A stretch of 64,000 nucleotides of DNA, from NCBI GenBank assembly GCA_014898425.1, contig RCSZ01000012.1:1798001-1862000 (forward strand). The letters are read 5' to 3'. The notes below the pieces were generated by a model that was not told the origin of the DNA, searched no databases, and saw only the letters and a list, made by a program, of their open reading frames with translations. The translations under genes and the position numbers were made by a program. This DNA is from Botryotinia globosa (lineage: Eukaryota; Ascomycota; Leotiomycetes; Helotiales; Sclerotiniaceae). Every line of letters starts with the position of its first letter. Position 1 is the stretch's first letter. Shown piece after piece: positions 33,894 to 44,746 of this stretch.

Positions 33894-34564
33894 GTGTCGT
33901 ATTCTTACTTACCGTGTAAGGTTAATAGATATCGCTGGGTACCTGCGCAATTTGATATGTATCTCAAAGAGCCGCAAGTTTATGAATCAGCTGTCAGAAA
34001 GGCATGGTATCAAACGGTACACCAGTCACGTGCGTGGTATGAATCCCCTTTTCCCACTCAAAGTATATGTTCGGCTCAATCAGGCAAGCCCTTGACAGGT
34101 GGCAAGATGAAGGAGGTTGATGGAGGCATTCTGAAAAACTTTCGGGATGCCGAGTGTGTCAGTGGCCTTGAGGTCAGCTGTTCGGATCCATCTTTTGAGT
34201 ACACTAGGTTGGAGATCAACTCGGCATGGCGGTACGTATCGTGTCGTTCATGGCGAGCAAATGCGTTAGAGGCCAACAAACTAATTTCTGGGGATAGAAA
34301 TCAAGATGGCTCACCAATCCCCTGGGCAGTCTTTCGATCAAACCCCGCCAAGTCATTGTAGATGATACTATATCCTACAAGGCTTTACTGCAATTGACAG
34401 AGATGACGAAACGTATCTTCTCGGGAGATCCAGATGCTACATCGACAGAATTTGGTCACGTGTGCAAGTATAAAAGCTTGTATTCCGCTAATATTCAAAT
34501 ATGTCTATGGCATCTTTTTGGGACAAATAGTGACGAAGTCCATACCTTTAGCTCTGAATTCTGA
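33894..34564 (+). pseudogene. Unidentified plus-strand gene remnant in the decayed cluster
   Basis: A plus frame from 33894 (VPAQFDMYLKEPQVYESAVRKAW...) runs to a plausible donor at 34232 (GTACGT). An intron of 66 bp with a CTAAT branch ends at TAG 34297. An 88-codon frame follows (KSRWLTNPLGSLSIKP..., 34298-34564). The two frames do not join in phase (off by one), which suggests a frameshift. Both segments look protein-like, but I do not recognise the family. It is listed as a remnant because of the frame break and its neighbours. Confidence 0.4.
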
Positions 34565-34610
34565 CTATATGAAATGCTTTCCCCATCACTTCTCCCATTT
34601 GTTCAACTCC

Positions 34611-35871
34611 TTATCTCGCCAACCTCACCGAAATAATAGAAAAATAATTCTTCCCATAATAAACCTCGGAAATCTCCAACTTCTTATCCGCACCCCTTAT
34701 CAACCCGGCAAACTCTTCCAGGGTCCTCTCCTTTCCACCTACACTAATCATCATAGCAATATCTTCTCTCCTCAACATCTTGGTCTTATACCTCGTATCG
34801 CTGCTATTCCAAATCGGCATTAATTTCTCGTTAATGAGTAATCTTGCTTTGGGGTTATGTTCGAGACCGGGTATCACGGCTTTGATCATCTTGATACAGT
34901 CATCATCTGGATTGTTATGGAGACAGCGGCGTAGGATAAAAGCATCCGCATCGGTTCGCGTTTGAGGGGTATAGTAATCGTGAGATTCGAATTCGACGCG
35001 GTCGTAGAGGGATTTCTCAGTAGGAGATAAGGAGGCAACGCGTCGAATTTGATCGGCTGTTACTTCGGGGAGATCTTGACTGACGGTATGAAGATGCGGA
35101 AATTTCTAGATTGTTGTTAGTTATGGGACTACTAGGAGAGGAAATGAAAGCTCATACCTTTGCCAAATGAACAACCAAGTGTCCGGCACTACCACCGATA
35201 TCCACGATCTTGTTAAACTTTTCCCATGGAAAGATGACTGAAAGATCTTCAATCTCTTCAATTGAAGAAATGGCCATGGACTTGGCCATACGTTCTCTAT
35301 CAGACTTGGGAATCTTCTCAAAGTATTCATACATAGGCATTCCGAATCTCACTTCCCAAGCACTTCTCTTCCCCGCATCAATAGCATCCGAAAGACTCGA
35401 GGATGCCTTGAAAACACCATTGAAGAAACTTCCTAAACGAGCAGAAACCATTTCATCTACCATACCTGCTGATAAAGGAGTATGACAGAACACCTTTTCG
35501 TCAATTTCAAGAAATATCTTATTGGCAGCAAGAAGACGCATGATACGAAGTAGAGTATCTGCCGGTATCTTGACCGATTTGGATAAATCTTTGACATGTA
35601 TCGAAGCGCTTGCAGTATCTTCTCCATTGCTTGGAACATGTTGAAAGACATCGTGGAGAAAGGCAGTCTGAAGAGCTGCGAAGTCCGGAGGAGCAAAAAG
35701 TGTTCCGGGCCATCGCATAGGACCTACGAGATCTGCTCGCATATCATCTAATGCATCGATAAGTTTTTCGAATGTCTCTATATCTTCACTGCCCTTTTCC
35801 CGCGCATTCTGAACCTCGGACGCTAACAATTTTATCGAAGAAGCGAGAGATTTGAGAGATTTTTCTGTCAT
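34611..35871 (-). CDS. SAM-dependent O-methyltransferase (plant-type COMT family)
   Basis: Minus-strand exons 35871-35158 and 35105-34611 give 402 residues, the usual length for fungal secondary-metabolite O-methyltransferases. The N-terminal dimerisation winged-helix region reads ADTLLRIMRLLAANKIFLEI. The SAM-binding motif IVDIGGSAGHLVVHLAK spans the intron, followed by DLPEV. The catalytic-histidine region is LRRCLHNNPDDDCIKMI. It ends in KNYFSIISVRLAR. No frameshift or internal stop is seen, so it may still be functional, unlike its neighbours. The ATG at 35871 is the only one near the start; the extended frame begins at TTG. It is divergent from the P450 remnant, with which it shares about 500 bp of upstream DNA. 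Confidence 0.85.
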
Positions 35872-36370
35872 TGTGATGGGTATCTTTGTGTCAATTGAGA
35901 TGTTTTGCAATTGACCTCGAGGAAAATGAGGACACGATTCTACTGGTAGTATATACTCGAGCAGAATTCGATAAGTTTGGTGTTCAATAAAGACTCGCGA
36001 AGATGTCTGAGTCCACGTAACAGGAGGCTGGAATACACAACATAATTGACAAATTCTGTGCTACCCATCTAAGACCTGTTACTCGGAGTAACAAGATTGC
36101 CAAACGAGGATTCTGATGTTTCCCGAAAACACCACCATATCTATATAATCTCTGATCACATCGAATGGCCATCTGGTATGTAAGATACGATACTGAGACG
36201 TGTTTATGGTACAATCATGGCGGAAAGGTGGAGAACCAGTCCACTTTGTCATATGCATGGGAGGTATACATTGATATCTTAAGGAACAAATTAAGTTAAC
36301 ACTATCTCTGCTGCTTCAAGAATAGCATCTCCGTAAAACTCAACATCCCTCTTTACTCGATCCGGCAAAA
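35872..36370. promoter_or_regulatory. Intergenic region between divergent O-methyltransferase and P450 remnant
   Basis: 500 bp between opposite starts. No clear regulator site could be named. In an intact cluster this would be a bidirectional promoter. Confidence 0.45.
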
Positions 36371-37110
36371 ATGGATATCATTCATATCGCCATGAGTTCC
36401 ATTTGGGTAAGTCTTTGCGTTACCACTCTCTTCTACATTGTCCTTCTCTACCTCTACCGAATTACGTTCCATCCACTCGCATCATCTCCCGGTGCCAAAC
36501 TCGCAGCCATAACCCTCTAGTACGAATTCTACCATGAATTTTTCCACGGCGGCCGATATATCTTCACAATCAAAGAAATGCACGACAAATACGGACCCAT
36601 CGTACGGGTAACCCCCGACGAACTCCACGTCAACGATCTATCATTCATCCCCGAATTAATACCAGCAGGCTGTCGTCGCCGCAACAATTGCGTACGATTA
36701 ATGCAAATGTTTGGGCTTGTGAAAGCGAGCGCTGCAACGATAGATGATGATATACATCGAATGCGACGGGGCGCCCGGTCGAAATTTTTCTCGAGGGAGT
36801 CGATTTGGAGAATTGAACCGATGGTGAAATTGAATATTGTCAAGCTATTTGTGAGGCTTTGGGAACTTCGGGGACAGGCGAACCGATCAATTGTTTGCCG
36901 ATATTTGGGACTTTTACCATTGATCTTATTTCGGGATTTACGTTGGATTTGATCCAAATTGGTTGGGTGCGCCGAATTTTAATGCTGCCTTTTATCATAT
37001 GGTGAGAGATGACAACCATATAGCTGCGAACTTGCATTCTAACTGGGATTCGATGGATGGCTTCCATCAATTCGGTCCAACGCGATGGAATGGAAGGGAG
37101 GCGATATCAT
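36371..37110 (+). pseudogene. Cytochrome P450 N-terminal half, broken
   Basis: ATG at 36371 starts a membrane anchor (VSLCVTTLFYIVLLYLYRITFHPL), a Pro-Gly-like hinge and KLAAITL. A TAG stop (36518-36520) stands where relatives have Trp, just before YEFYHEFFHGGRY. The frame then reads IKEMHDKYGPIVRVTPDELHV and the ..HRMRRGARSKFFS helix C region. A one-base shift occurs near 36869 (before TGEPIN) and another near 36950 (before DPNWLGAPNFNAAFYHMVRD). Similarity stops near 37050. The oxygen-binding helix, ExxR and heme Cys are absent. It resembles the fungal P450 group that includes trichodiene-oxygenase-like enzymes. It is non-functional. A minisatellite follows. Confidence 0.85.
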
Positions 37111-37424
37111 GAGATCAAAATTGTTTTGTATGATGGCTTAACCTATATAATCTGTACTCAAAATCTCAAAACCTCTCATTATAACTCACAATTTATAGCT
37201 TACAAGTCACATGTTACAGCTTCGAAATATCCACCCATATATCTATTTATCTATCTACCCAGGAAATCAGCCTGCTCATCAAACTTCCTTGCTTTATATA
37301 TATCAACAAAATACAAAATACAAATAAACACTTACCTCTCACACCTCTCACACCTCTCACCCCTCAATACCCCTCAATACCCTTCCCACAGCAAACACTA
37401 CACAAACAAACAACACAACTCCCA

Positions 37425-37838
37425 ACTCCCCAACTCTCCAACTCTCCAACTCCCCAACTCCCCAACTCCCCAACTCCCCAACTCCCCAACTCCCAACTCC
37501 CAACTCCCCAACTCCCCAACTCCCCAACTCCCCAACTCCCAACTCCCCAACTCCCCAACTCCCCAACTCCCCAACTCCCCAACTCCCCAACTCCCCAACT
37601 CCCCAACTCCCCAACTCCCCAACTCCCCAACTCCCCAACTCCCCAACTCCCCAACTCCCCAACTCCCCAACTCCCCAACTCCCCAACTCCCCAACTCCCA
37701 ACTCTCCAACTCCCCAACTCCCCAACTCCCCAACTCCCCAACTCCCCAACTCCCCAACTCCCCAACTCCCCAACTCTCCAACTCCCCAACTCCCCAACTC
37801 CCCAACTCCCCAACTCCCCAACTCCCCAACTCCCCTCC
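37425..37838. repeat. 9-bp minisatellite CCAACTCCC, about 46 units
   Basis: This is a near-perfect array, with 8-bp units (CCAACTCC variants) at 37488-37504, 37530 and 37695 and CT-for-CC variants. Because the unit is 9 bp and stop-free, long open frames appear in several frames on both strands (for example 37057-38049, 37357-37878). These are artefacts. Confidence 0.97.
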
Positions 37839-38577
37839 AACCCACCCTCCCAAGCCACACCCCCAAACAAATTATCACAACAATTATCCAAGAAACTCAA
37901 TCTTACCACTTCGACTTTCTACACATAGACATACACATAGACAGACATACACATTTATTATAATTTTTTTCATTCACATCAATCCATCTACCGAGTATTG
38001 GTCTGTCAAGGGATCCAATTTAACTTTGATAACAATATTTATTGATTGAGTGATAGATTGCCTGATTGACTGGCTGGACATTTGTTTATACCCATCTTCC
38101 TATCCATCTAGGTGGACCACCTTCCCATCTCATTCAAGCTCCATTCTCATTCTCGTTCTTAATCTCTCTCTCCCCTCCTCTCCATCCCTCCTCCTGCCAT
38201 CTCCCCCATCTCCCCAAGCAATACTAAAGTCATAAACACGCCGTCAAAATCTCCAAACGCCATTCGAGACTCATATGTCCTTCCATCCAATCACCCTCGA
38301 GTATCACCTCCAAGTAAGTAAGTATGCATCCTGAATGACATCTTATTACATTCAAATCCATGCGCATAAGTATACGTAACCGAAACCGATTCTGTACCCC
38401 TTTCACAGAATCCCTGTCATTTTACAAACAAAATGTAAATGTCACCCCATCATGCCCACACATCTAATTCCACACCCAGAAATACAGACCAAACCCACCA
38501 AACTCCCAATGCCAATCCATTTTGTATGACCCAAAAGCATATTGATGCTCTATCCTATAGCCACCCTTTAATCTTCT
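37839..38577. other. Intergenic, pyrimidine-rich
   Basis: No gene is supported. Its right end holds the 3' UTR of the mannosidase gene on the minus strand. Confidence 0.5.
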
Positions 38578-41500
38578 CTAAGCAGTAGGTCTCTTGAAAG
38601 GATGTGCTTCCGTGTTCAAAACCCACTCATCAAGACTAATAACATCTGGCGTAGAGAAAAGTAGATAGAAATATTTGAGCGTTTCCGCCAACCAAAAACT
38701 TTCCATCTCATCCACTTGATACGTCTCTTCTGCTGTAACATCAAAGATAGCCGAATGACCATTCTCAGTTGATGTTTCTCTGATGACCGCTTCGAACATC
38801 TTCCAACCTTTGTCTTGCCAGGTTTTATCACCCGTGATACGGTACATGTACCAGACAGATTCGATGGCTTCGGGTCTAGGTATTGACATTAGTATCCTAT
38901 CACTCAAAATTATTCGAGTGGAAATTTACCTAAGAATGTATTTTCTGGCATGTATACTTGTAAATCCAGGCGGTAAAGCTTCTTGCTTGATACGACCTTC
39001 AACATATTCCTTGTGAGAAAGTGGGCGTAATGGATCTGGTAATGTTTCTGCGGGGAGTGGTTTTTGTGATTTGGTACCCTTCTCCAATTGACGACCTCCA
39101 GCCATACTTTCCAATTCCTTTTCCGTGTTTGCGGATTTCAGCTTAAACATGTCCTCCTTTTCAGGACCATCAGCGGCACCAGTTTGGCGTTTCGTGAGCG
39201 ATGCAGCTCCATCCTTTGGCTTGAAGGCACTTGCGTCTTCGGATTTTGACTCTGCTGAGTCTTTTACTAAATCAGGAGTATCTTTATGACCAACATATCC
39301 ATGAGGTCCACCAACAGCCTCTGCTTTTGCCAAAGCGTTCTGCTCACGTGCAGCATCTGTGGGGTTCAAGCTCATCTCCTTTGCTTCGGCATCAAGTTTC
39401 TCCTTGTTTTCGATATACTCCTTAAGATTCGCATCTCTGTAGGCAGCTGAAGTATCTAAGCGTTCATAATAGAGGGTTTGATTCCAAGAGCAATTTTCAA
39501 CACTCTCGCATGCCATAACTTCTGACACTTCAGGCATAATTCCTGATGGGGTTGCACCATACGCCCAAACGCAACCATCTGTAAGTTTCTTTGCAATCTC
39601 GAGATCTCCTTCGATGCCAAAAACCTTCGCACTCATTCCAACCATGCCTCCAATGAAGCATGTTAAATGTGTAATCTCTGGAATCAATAGATCTTCCTCC
39701 CGTATGCCATTGCTCGAGACTTTTCCAGAGATAAGAATGTCGTCATTTCCCGGAATCATTGGCCGAAAGAGCATATGCTCCCGTATGGCAGGGATGGTCT
39801 TCATGTACAGTTTTTTGTAGATTTCGTCAAGACCACCTAAAAGCATATATTGCTGTAATTGTGTTAGCTATTTAGAATGATTTCACGAATTTGATCCATA
39901 CCTTGGGGTAATACTCATACGTGGAATCTTGCCCACCACCCATCGAGAACTTCTGTCTACCGTGGACGATATACGACTCCAGACCTTGCTTGACGCAATC
40001 CCATTCACTCGATGCCCCAACTATTGGTAGGTCTGGCGCAACTTGATGACTAAGACCACTGCCAGTTCTACTTACTGGAGGAAGACCTGCTGCTGGCGCA
40101 GGTGGTGAAGATGCCGTGGTCGAGCTAGTTGATGCTGGTTCTTCCAGATCTCTTTTCATCACGCCTCCTTCTTCCCACCCCTTAATACGCGCTTTTCCAG
40201 GCTCACCCGGAAGAACATGCATCTCCAACATATTTTCTTCCGAGCTAGGCCTCTTCTTTGGCTTGGGCTCCTTTACGTTCTCTGGTGAAGGCGGTTGATA
40301 TCCCTCGGCAGATTCGTGCAAAAGTGCAGTCTTTGGATTGTTGAGAGCGAAATCCTTTGCCAATGAAGCCTCCAGCTTCTCCTTTTCTCTTTCCATAGTA
40401 GCCGTACGATTACAACCTGAAGCATCGACATCCTCTGTGAAAACTCCGGGAATGTTAGTCGTATTACGATCCTGCCATTCCGATAAAGCAATGGTGACTC
40501 GAGCTACAGCATCATAGTAACGTTGTTCGCCTGTAAGTTGAGCAAGACGGGTAAACTCCATAGACAGTGATCCAAGTTCCGCCAAATTAGATCTGGAACT
40601 GGCACGATGAGGTTGAGACGCAAAGACTGGCTTCCATCGATAGTGAAGGACCGGCATTCTGTTTGGGGTATCAAAAGCGCCCATCAATATCTCCGCCAAT
40701 TCAGTAGCTTTATCCAAGAGAACCTGGAATTTTCCTCCACTAACATCATATGCAGCTAAAAGACCACCGAGATATCTAATGGTAGTTTCAAATACTGGTA
40801 TTTCCATCCTTGGAGTGGTGGTGAAATCAATCTTTTCAACAGCATTGACAGCCTCTTCGAATTCGTCATGAAATCCCATAATATATAATGTATCCAAACC
40901 ATCCACCAAAGTTGCTGCCCATCCGCAAAATGGATCTCGAAATTTGGTTGACACGGGGGAAAGTTCGTCATGACCCCATGCAAACTTCTTGTAACCTTTC
41001 CATGACCTCAGGAATTCCTCCTTGACTTTATTTTGCCTCTTCTCCCGAGAGATTTTTGCGTCCGTTGTCTCGTCATTGAAAACATGTTGAATCTTGGGAA
41101 TTGAGATTGGCACACCAGTTGGCAGATTGATAATACTTTCAGTAGGGACTGGGAAATGTTCTGTTTGCTTCGACCAGTGAATTGTAGTAGGTGCTGCCGA
41201 GAAAACAGGCAAGTCCTGTCTTCCATCTGGCGCAATTGGATGAAGATCTTCAAACCCTGTACCCTCGTAGACACCTTGGGTTGGTGGCTTCCTGTCTGGA
41301 AGAGCATATTTCGGCACAGTTGTATCTATTGTTTGAATTGCAATAACATTCGAAGTAGTCGATGTACTGCTAGTTGTGGAGGATGTCTTTTCTGCTACCT
41401 TTGGTGCCGGTTTAATTTCAACCTCTGCAGGCTTCAATGGCGCTTCTGATTGTTCTTTCAGAGTTTCTGGTGCAATCGGATGGCCTCCATTTGGTGTATA

Positions 41501-41665
41501 TGTGTATGGCTCTCCCTTTGCTGATGCGAATTTCGAGTCAGGGATGTCGACAGGGTCTCCTACAGTATAACTTTCCCAATCCCTGATATGTGTAAAACGA
41601 ACGAGAATGGCTGTTATGAAGACAGCAAAAATAAGGAGAGCTCGGTATCTGCGAATTCGCAACAT
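38578..41665 (-). CDS. Glycoside hydrolase family 47 alpha-mannosidase, membrane-anchored
   Basis: Minus-strand exons 41665-39902, 39852-38930 and 38875-38578 give 994 residues. A short cytosolic basic tail and one signal-anchor ([16 protein letters not shown], about 8-23) indicate a type II ER/Golgi protein. A Ser/Thr/Pro-rich stem follows. GH47 motifs are [95 protein letters not shown] and [17 protein letters not shown]. Two low-complexity inserts (about 430-540 and 740-860) make it longer than the catalytic core of about 500 residues. The family trims mannose from N-glycans in ER or Golgi, or in ER-associated degradation. The long form resembles fungal MNL2-type proteins, but that assignment is not certain. 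Confidence 0.9.
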
Positions 41666-42588
41666 GATGCGAATTGCTACTTCGTGGTCTCTCGACCAGA
41701 AGTTTTAGCAATTGGAAAAGAGAGAGTGGTGGTACTTGGGGGGAGCTGGAGGGGAGAGTTAGAGGTTGTTGTGTCGCGTGTTCAGCGTGGAATAAAAGTT
41801 GATCGGGTTTGAACCAATAATATCCTCATGACGATTTCAAGTTATTAATACGAGACAAGCAAGGACTTTGACTCTTCATAGGTGTTGTGTGAACTTGTGT
41901 CTCAAAGAATGTTGGTGACGAGGACTTTACTCCAATAGGAATTAACTGATCGAACTCCCGTCGTGTGAATGTATAGGAGGGATTGTCTACTTTGTAGTTG
42001 CTACATTACATTACTTGTACTCTAAGTCTCATGGCTCTTGGCGTTTGTTATACAGTAGTTCCTTTAAGCAAGTGGAAGTCATGGACTGACTCATGGTAAG
42101 ATAAATATTGCTTTTGATATCAATCACAGAGATATTACTGGTAAAAGGGGTGGAGATTAATTTGATGCTTCAATTCAGGGAGGGCACACCTCACACACAG
42201 ATCATCCCATTCGGGAGACGGCCACCTATGCCGCAAATCATCCAAAACATCCACTGCCACTTCTTGGCACGGCAGAGCTGATCCGAAACAAATATCCATC
42301 CATGACCAAGACAAGAAATGCGGAGAAAGTCAGCCCTTTTAGGCATAATTCTCGTAAACTACCTGGCTACATGGACATCATAATCATCTTTTCATCAAAT
42401 CATTCATTTCATCTCTATTTACCTAGGTATGAATATGGTAGACACTCTACATGACCTCTCTAGATACGGTAATAATATACAGAGTTACATCTCCAAACGA
42501 ATGAGATGCGAACCTATAAGAACACCATGCATGTATTGTGTCTATAAAGTCGTTACAAATGATCATTAGGCTTCTTTTATTCATGACT
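41666..42588. other. Intergenic between GH47 and CCT6 genes
   Basis: No gene. A TACCTAGGTA palindrome lies at 42420-42429. Confidence 0.5.
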
Positions 42589-44467
42589 TTATCCATCCAT
42601 ATCACCCGGTCCCTTTGCTCTACCCATTTGACGTGCCTTGAGCAATTCATCACAAAGCAAGAGATTGGATGCAATACCAGAACTCGATGCAACACAATTC
42701 CTCAGGACACGGAAAGAATCATATACACCCTCCAAGACTGGATCCATAGGTTCACCGGTTTTGAGATCAAGACCGACAACGTTGCCTTCTGCTTGCTCAT
42801 CTTGTAAGCTAGCAACTGTGATACATATTAGCGGTATGAACAAGGTTTGGGTGGAAATGTAACTTACGGGAATCTTGAATATCATGACCAGCATTTGCTG
42901 CCAAAGTTTTGGGAATAACGAGAAGAGCATCAGCGAAAGCTTGAACACCCCACTTCGCCTTACCCTTGACAGTCTTGCGGAAAGCTTCGCTGTTTAGATG
43001 TGCTGCGCAAGCAACCTGGAAAGCACCAGCTCCTGGTACAACGCTCTTGTCTACAATCATGTTGTAAACACTTCGAAGACCATCACGGACTGCATCGGTG
43101 ATTTGAGTAATGGTGTGTTGATTTGGTCCCTTGATGAGAAGGGTCACAGATTTTGGCTCCTTTACATCCTCGATGAAAGTGTACTTCTCCTCTCCCAATT
43201 GATGCTCATAAACATTTCCAGCCCATCCAAGAATTTCAGGGGTTAAATCATCCACACTGTTCTGTGCTGTACCACCACAAATTAATTGTAATCTTTCCAT
43301 GTTTCTTCGCTTAGCTCTTCTCAGAGCAAAGATTCCGTTCTTAACCAAGACATCGAGTGATAATGGATCAATACCCTTCTGGTTGATAATAACGAAGCCT
43401 TTCTTGGGGTCGTTTCCGCAAACCTCCTTCTTCAACTCAACAATCTTTCTTAATTTCTCGTCAACAAAACGACGCTCGCTCTCTACGAGTTTATCTCTTT
43501 GTTCCGCGCTCGAATAGTAGAAACCGGAGTTGATTTCGGACTTCTCGTACTCCAAACTGACGTTCAAGCTGAGAATAAATGCGTTCTCGACCTTCTTTGG
43601 CATATCTGGATGTCTAGCGCCGTGATCTAACGCAAGACCACGAATCAACTGAGTCTCTGAGGCAGTTCTGTGTTGCATCTTCATAATTTCGACCATGTGG
43701 AGATCAGGCTTTGCCGGGGCTTGGTAAATCGATAGGACCGCATCGACGATATCAGGAGTGAGCTTTTCCGCCAGAGTGTGGTTAAGTTTTGTAGAAAGGG
43801 AGGTACGCGCAACACAAAGTAAAAGTTCACGGTCGACTTCCTTCTCAATTTTGAAGGTGTCCAAGAACTGCAAAGTGTCAGTATTACCCCGCCAATAATT
43901 GATATCCTACCAACCTTCAACGCCTCTGTCTTTGCAATTTCATAACCATCTGTGATAATTCTGGGATGTAAACCTTCGGAAATATATCTATCTGCTTGTT
44001 TCAAAAGCTCTCCTACGAGAAGAACAACTGAGGTTGTGCCATCACCGCAAATATCATCTTGTGCGGTTGCTGCTCGTGCAATCATAACTGCCGTAGGGTT
44101 TTGTATTTGCATTTCACGTAACAGAACGTTTCCATCCTTTGTAAGTTTTATCTGCGGAACGATCATTAGAGGGTTGTTTTCGTTGTTGCATCAAGAAGGC
44201 TTTCATACCGCTCCAGCACCGTCAACCAACCTTTGGAAACGTTAGTATATTCTAGGCTTGGTGGGAGGATGAAGACTAACATTTTTATGGTTCCCATAGG
44301 ACCCAAGTTTGACTTTAAAACATCTTGTAAACCTTCACCTGCACTGATATTGACTTTCAAAGCTTCCCCTCTTCTCTACTACAAATCAGTAGCTGCATCT
44401 CAAATTTGGATAGGTAAAATCATACTCTGGACTCCGCCTTTGGGTTCAATAGTTGTGCGGCAGACAT
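42589..44467 (-). CDS. CCT6: T-complex protein 1 subunit zeta (CCT6)
   Basis: Minus-strand exons 44467-44426, 44375-44281, 44230-44209, 44151-43915, 43867-42868 and 42815-42589 give 540 residues, as expected. [13 protein letters not shown] opens the protein. [25 protein letters not shown] is assembled from three exons and is the nucleotide-binding start of group II chaperonins. [14 protein letters not shown] carries the conserved GDGTT with catalytic Asp. The C-terminus is [22 protein letters not shown]6 is one of eight subunits of the cytosolic TRiC/CCT ring that folds actin and tubulin. Exon 3 is only 22 nt. Introns 2 and 4 use GTTAGT and GTTGGT donors. It is divergent from the prenylcysteine oxidase gene. 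Confidence 0.95.
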
Positions 44468-44746
44468 TCTGACAGAATACAATAACTTCGTATGTAATTA
44501 AAATGAAGTTATATGGCGTTATCGTGGCGAGAAGCTGTGTATTTTGTCCCTCAACGTCGCGAGCTTTTTTTTCTATGGGCGACGTGAATCCCACACGAGG
44601 TTCACGCTAGACTCAATTTGGTACTACGGCGAGGCTACCACTTTAAGCTACAACCTGGAAGGCATTCCAGGTTGTTTACGCTGACCACGAATCTGATAAT
44701 ATAATCCCATCAATTATTTGTTCATTATTTGTTCAATATTCTCAAA
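44468..44746. promoter_or_regulatory. 279-bp bidirectional promoter, CCT6 / prenylcysteine oxidase
   Basis: The two ATGs point away from each other. A perfect 11-bp inverted repeat with a 4-nt spacer (ACAACCTGGAA, GGCA, TTCCAGGTTGT) lies at 44650-44675, close to the oxidase start. It could be a dimeric-factor site or a hairpin in the oxidase leader. Confidence 0.65.

Noticed and set aside
37057..38049. 330-codon open frame rich in Pro/Gln/Leu/Asn/Ser
   Set aside because: Produced by the 9-bp minisatellite, which is stop-free in several frames on both strands; no domain or splice context.
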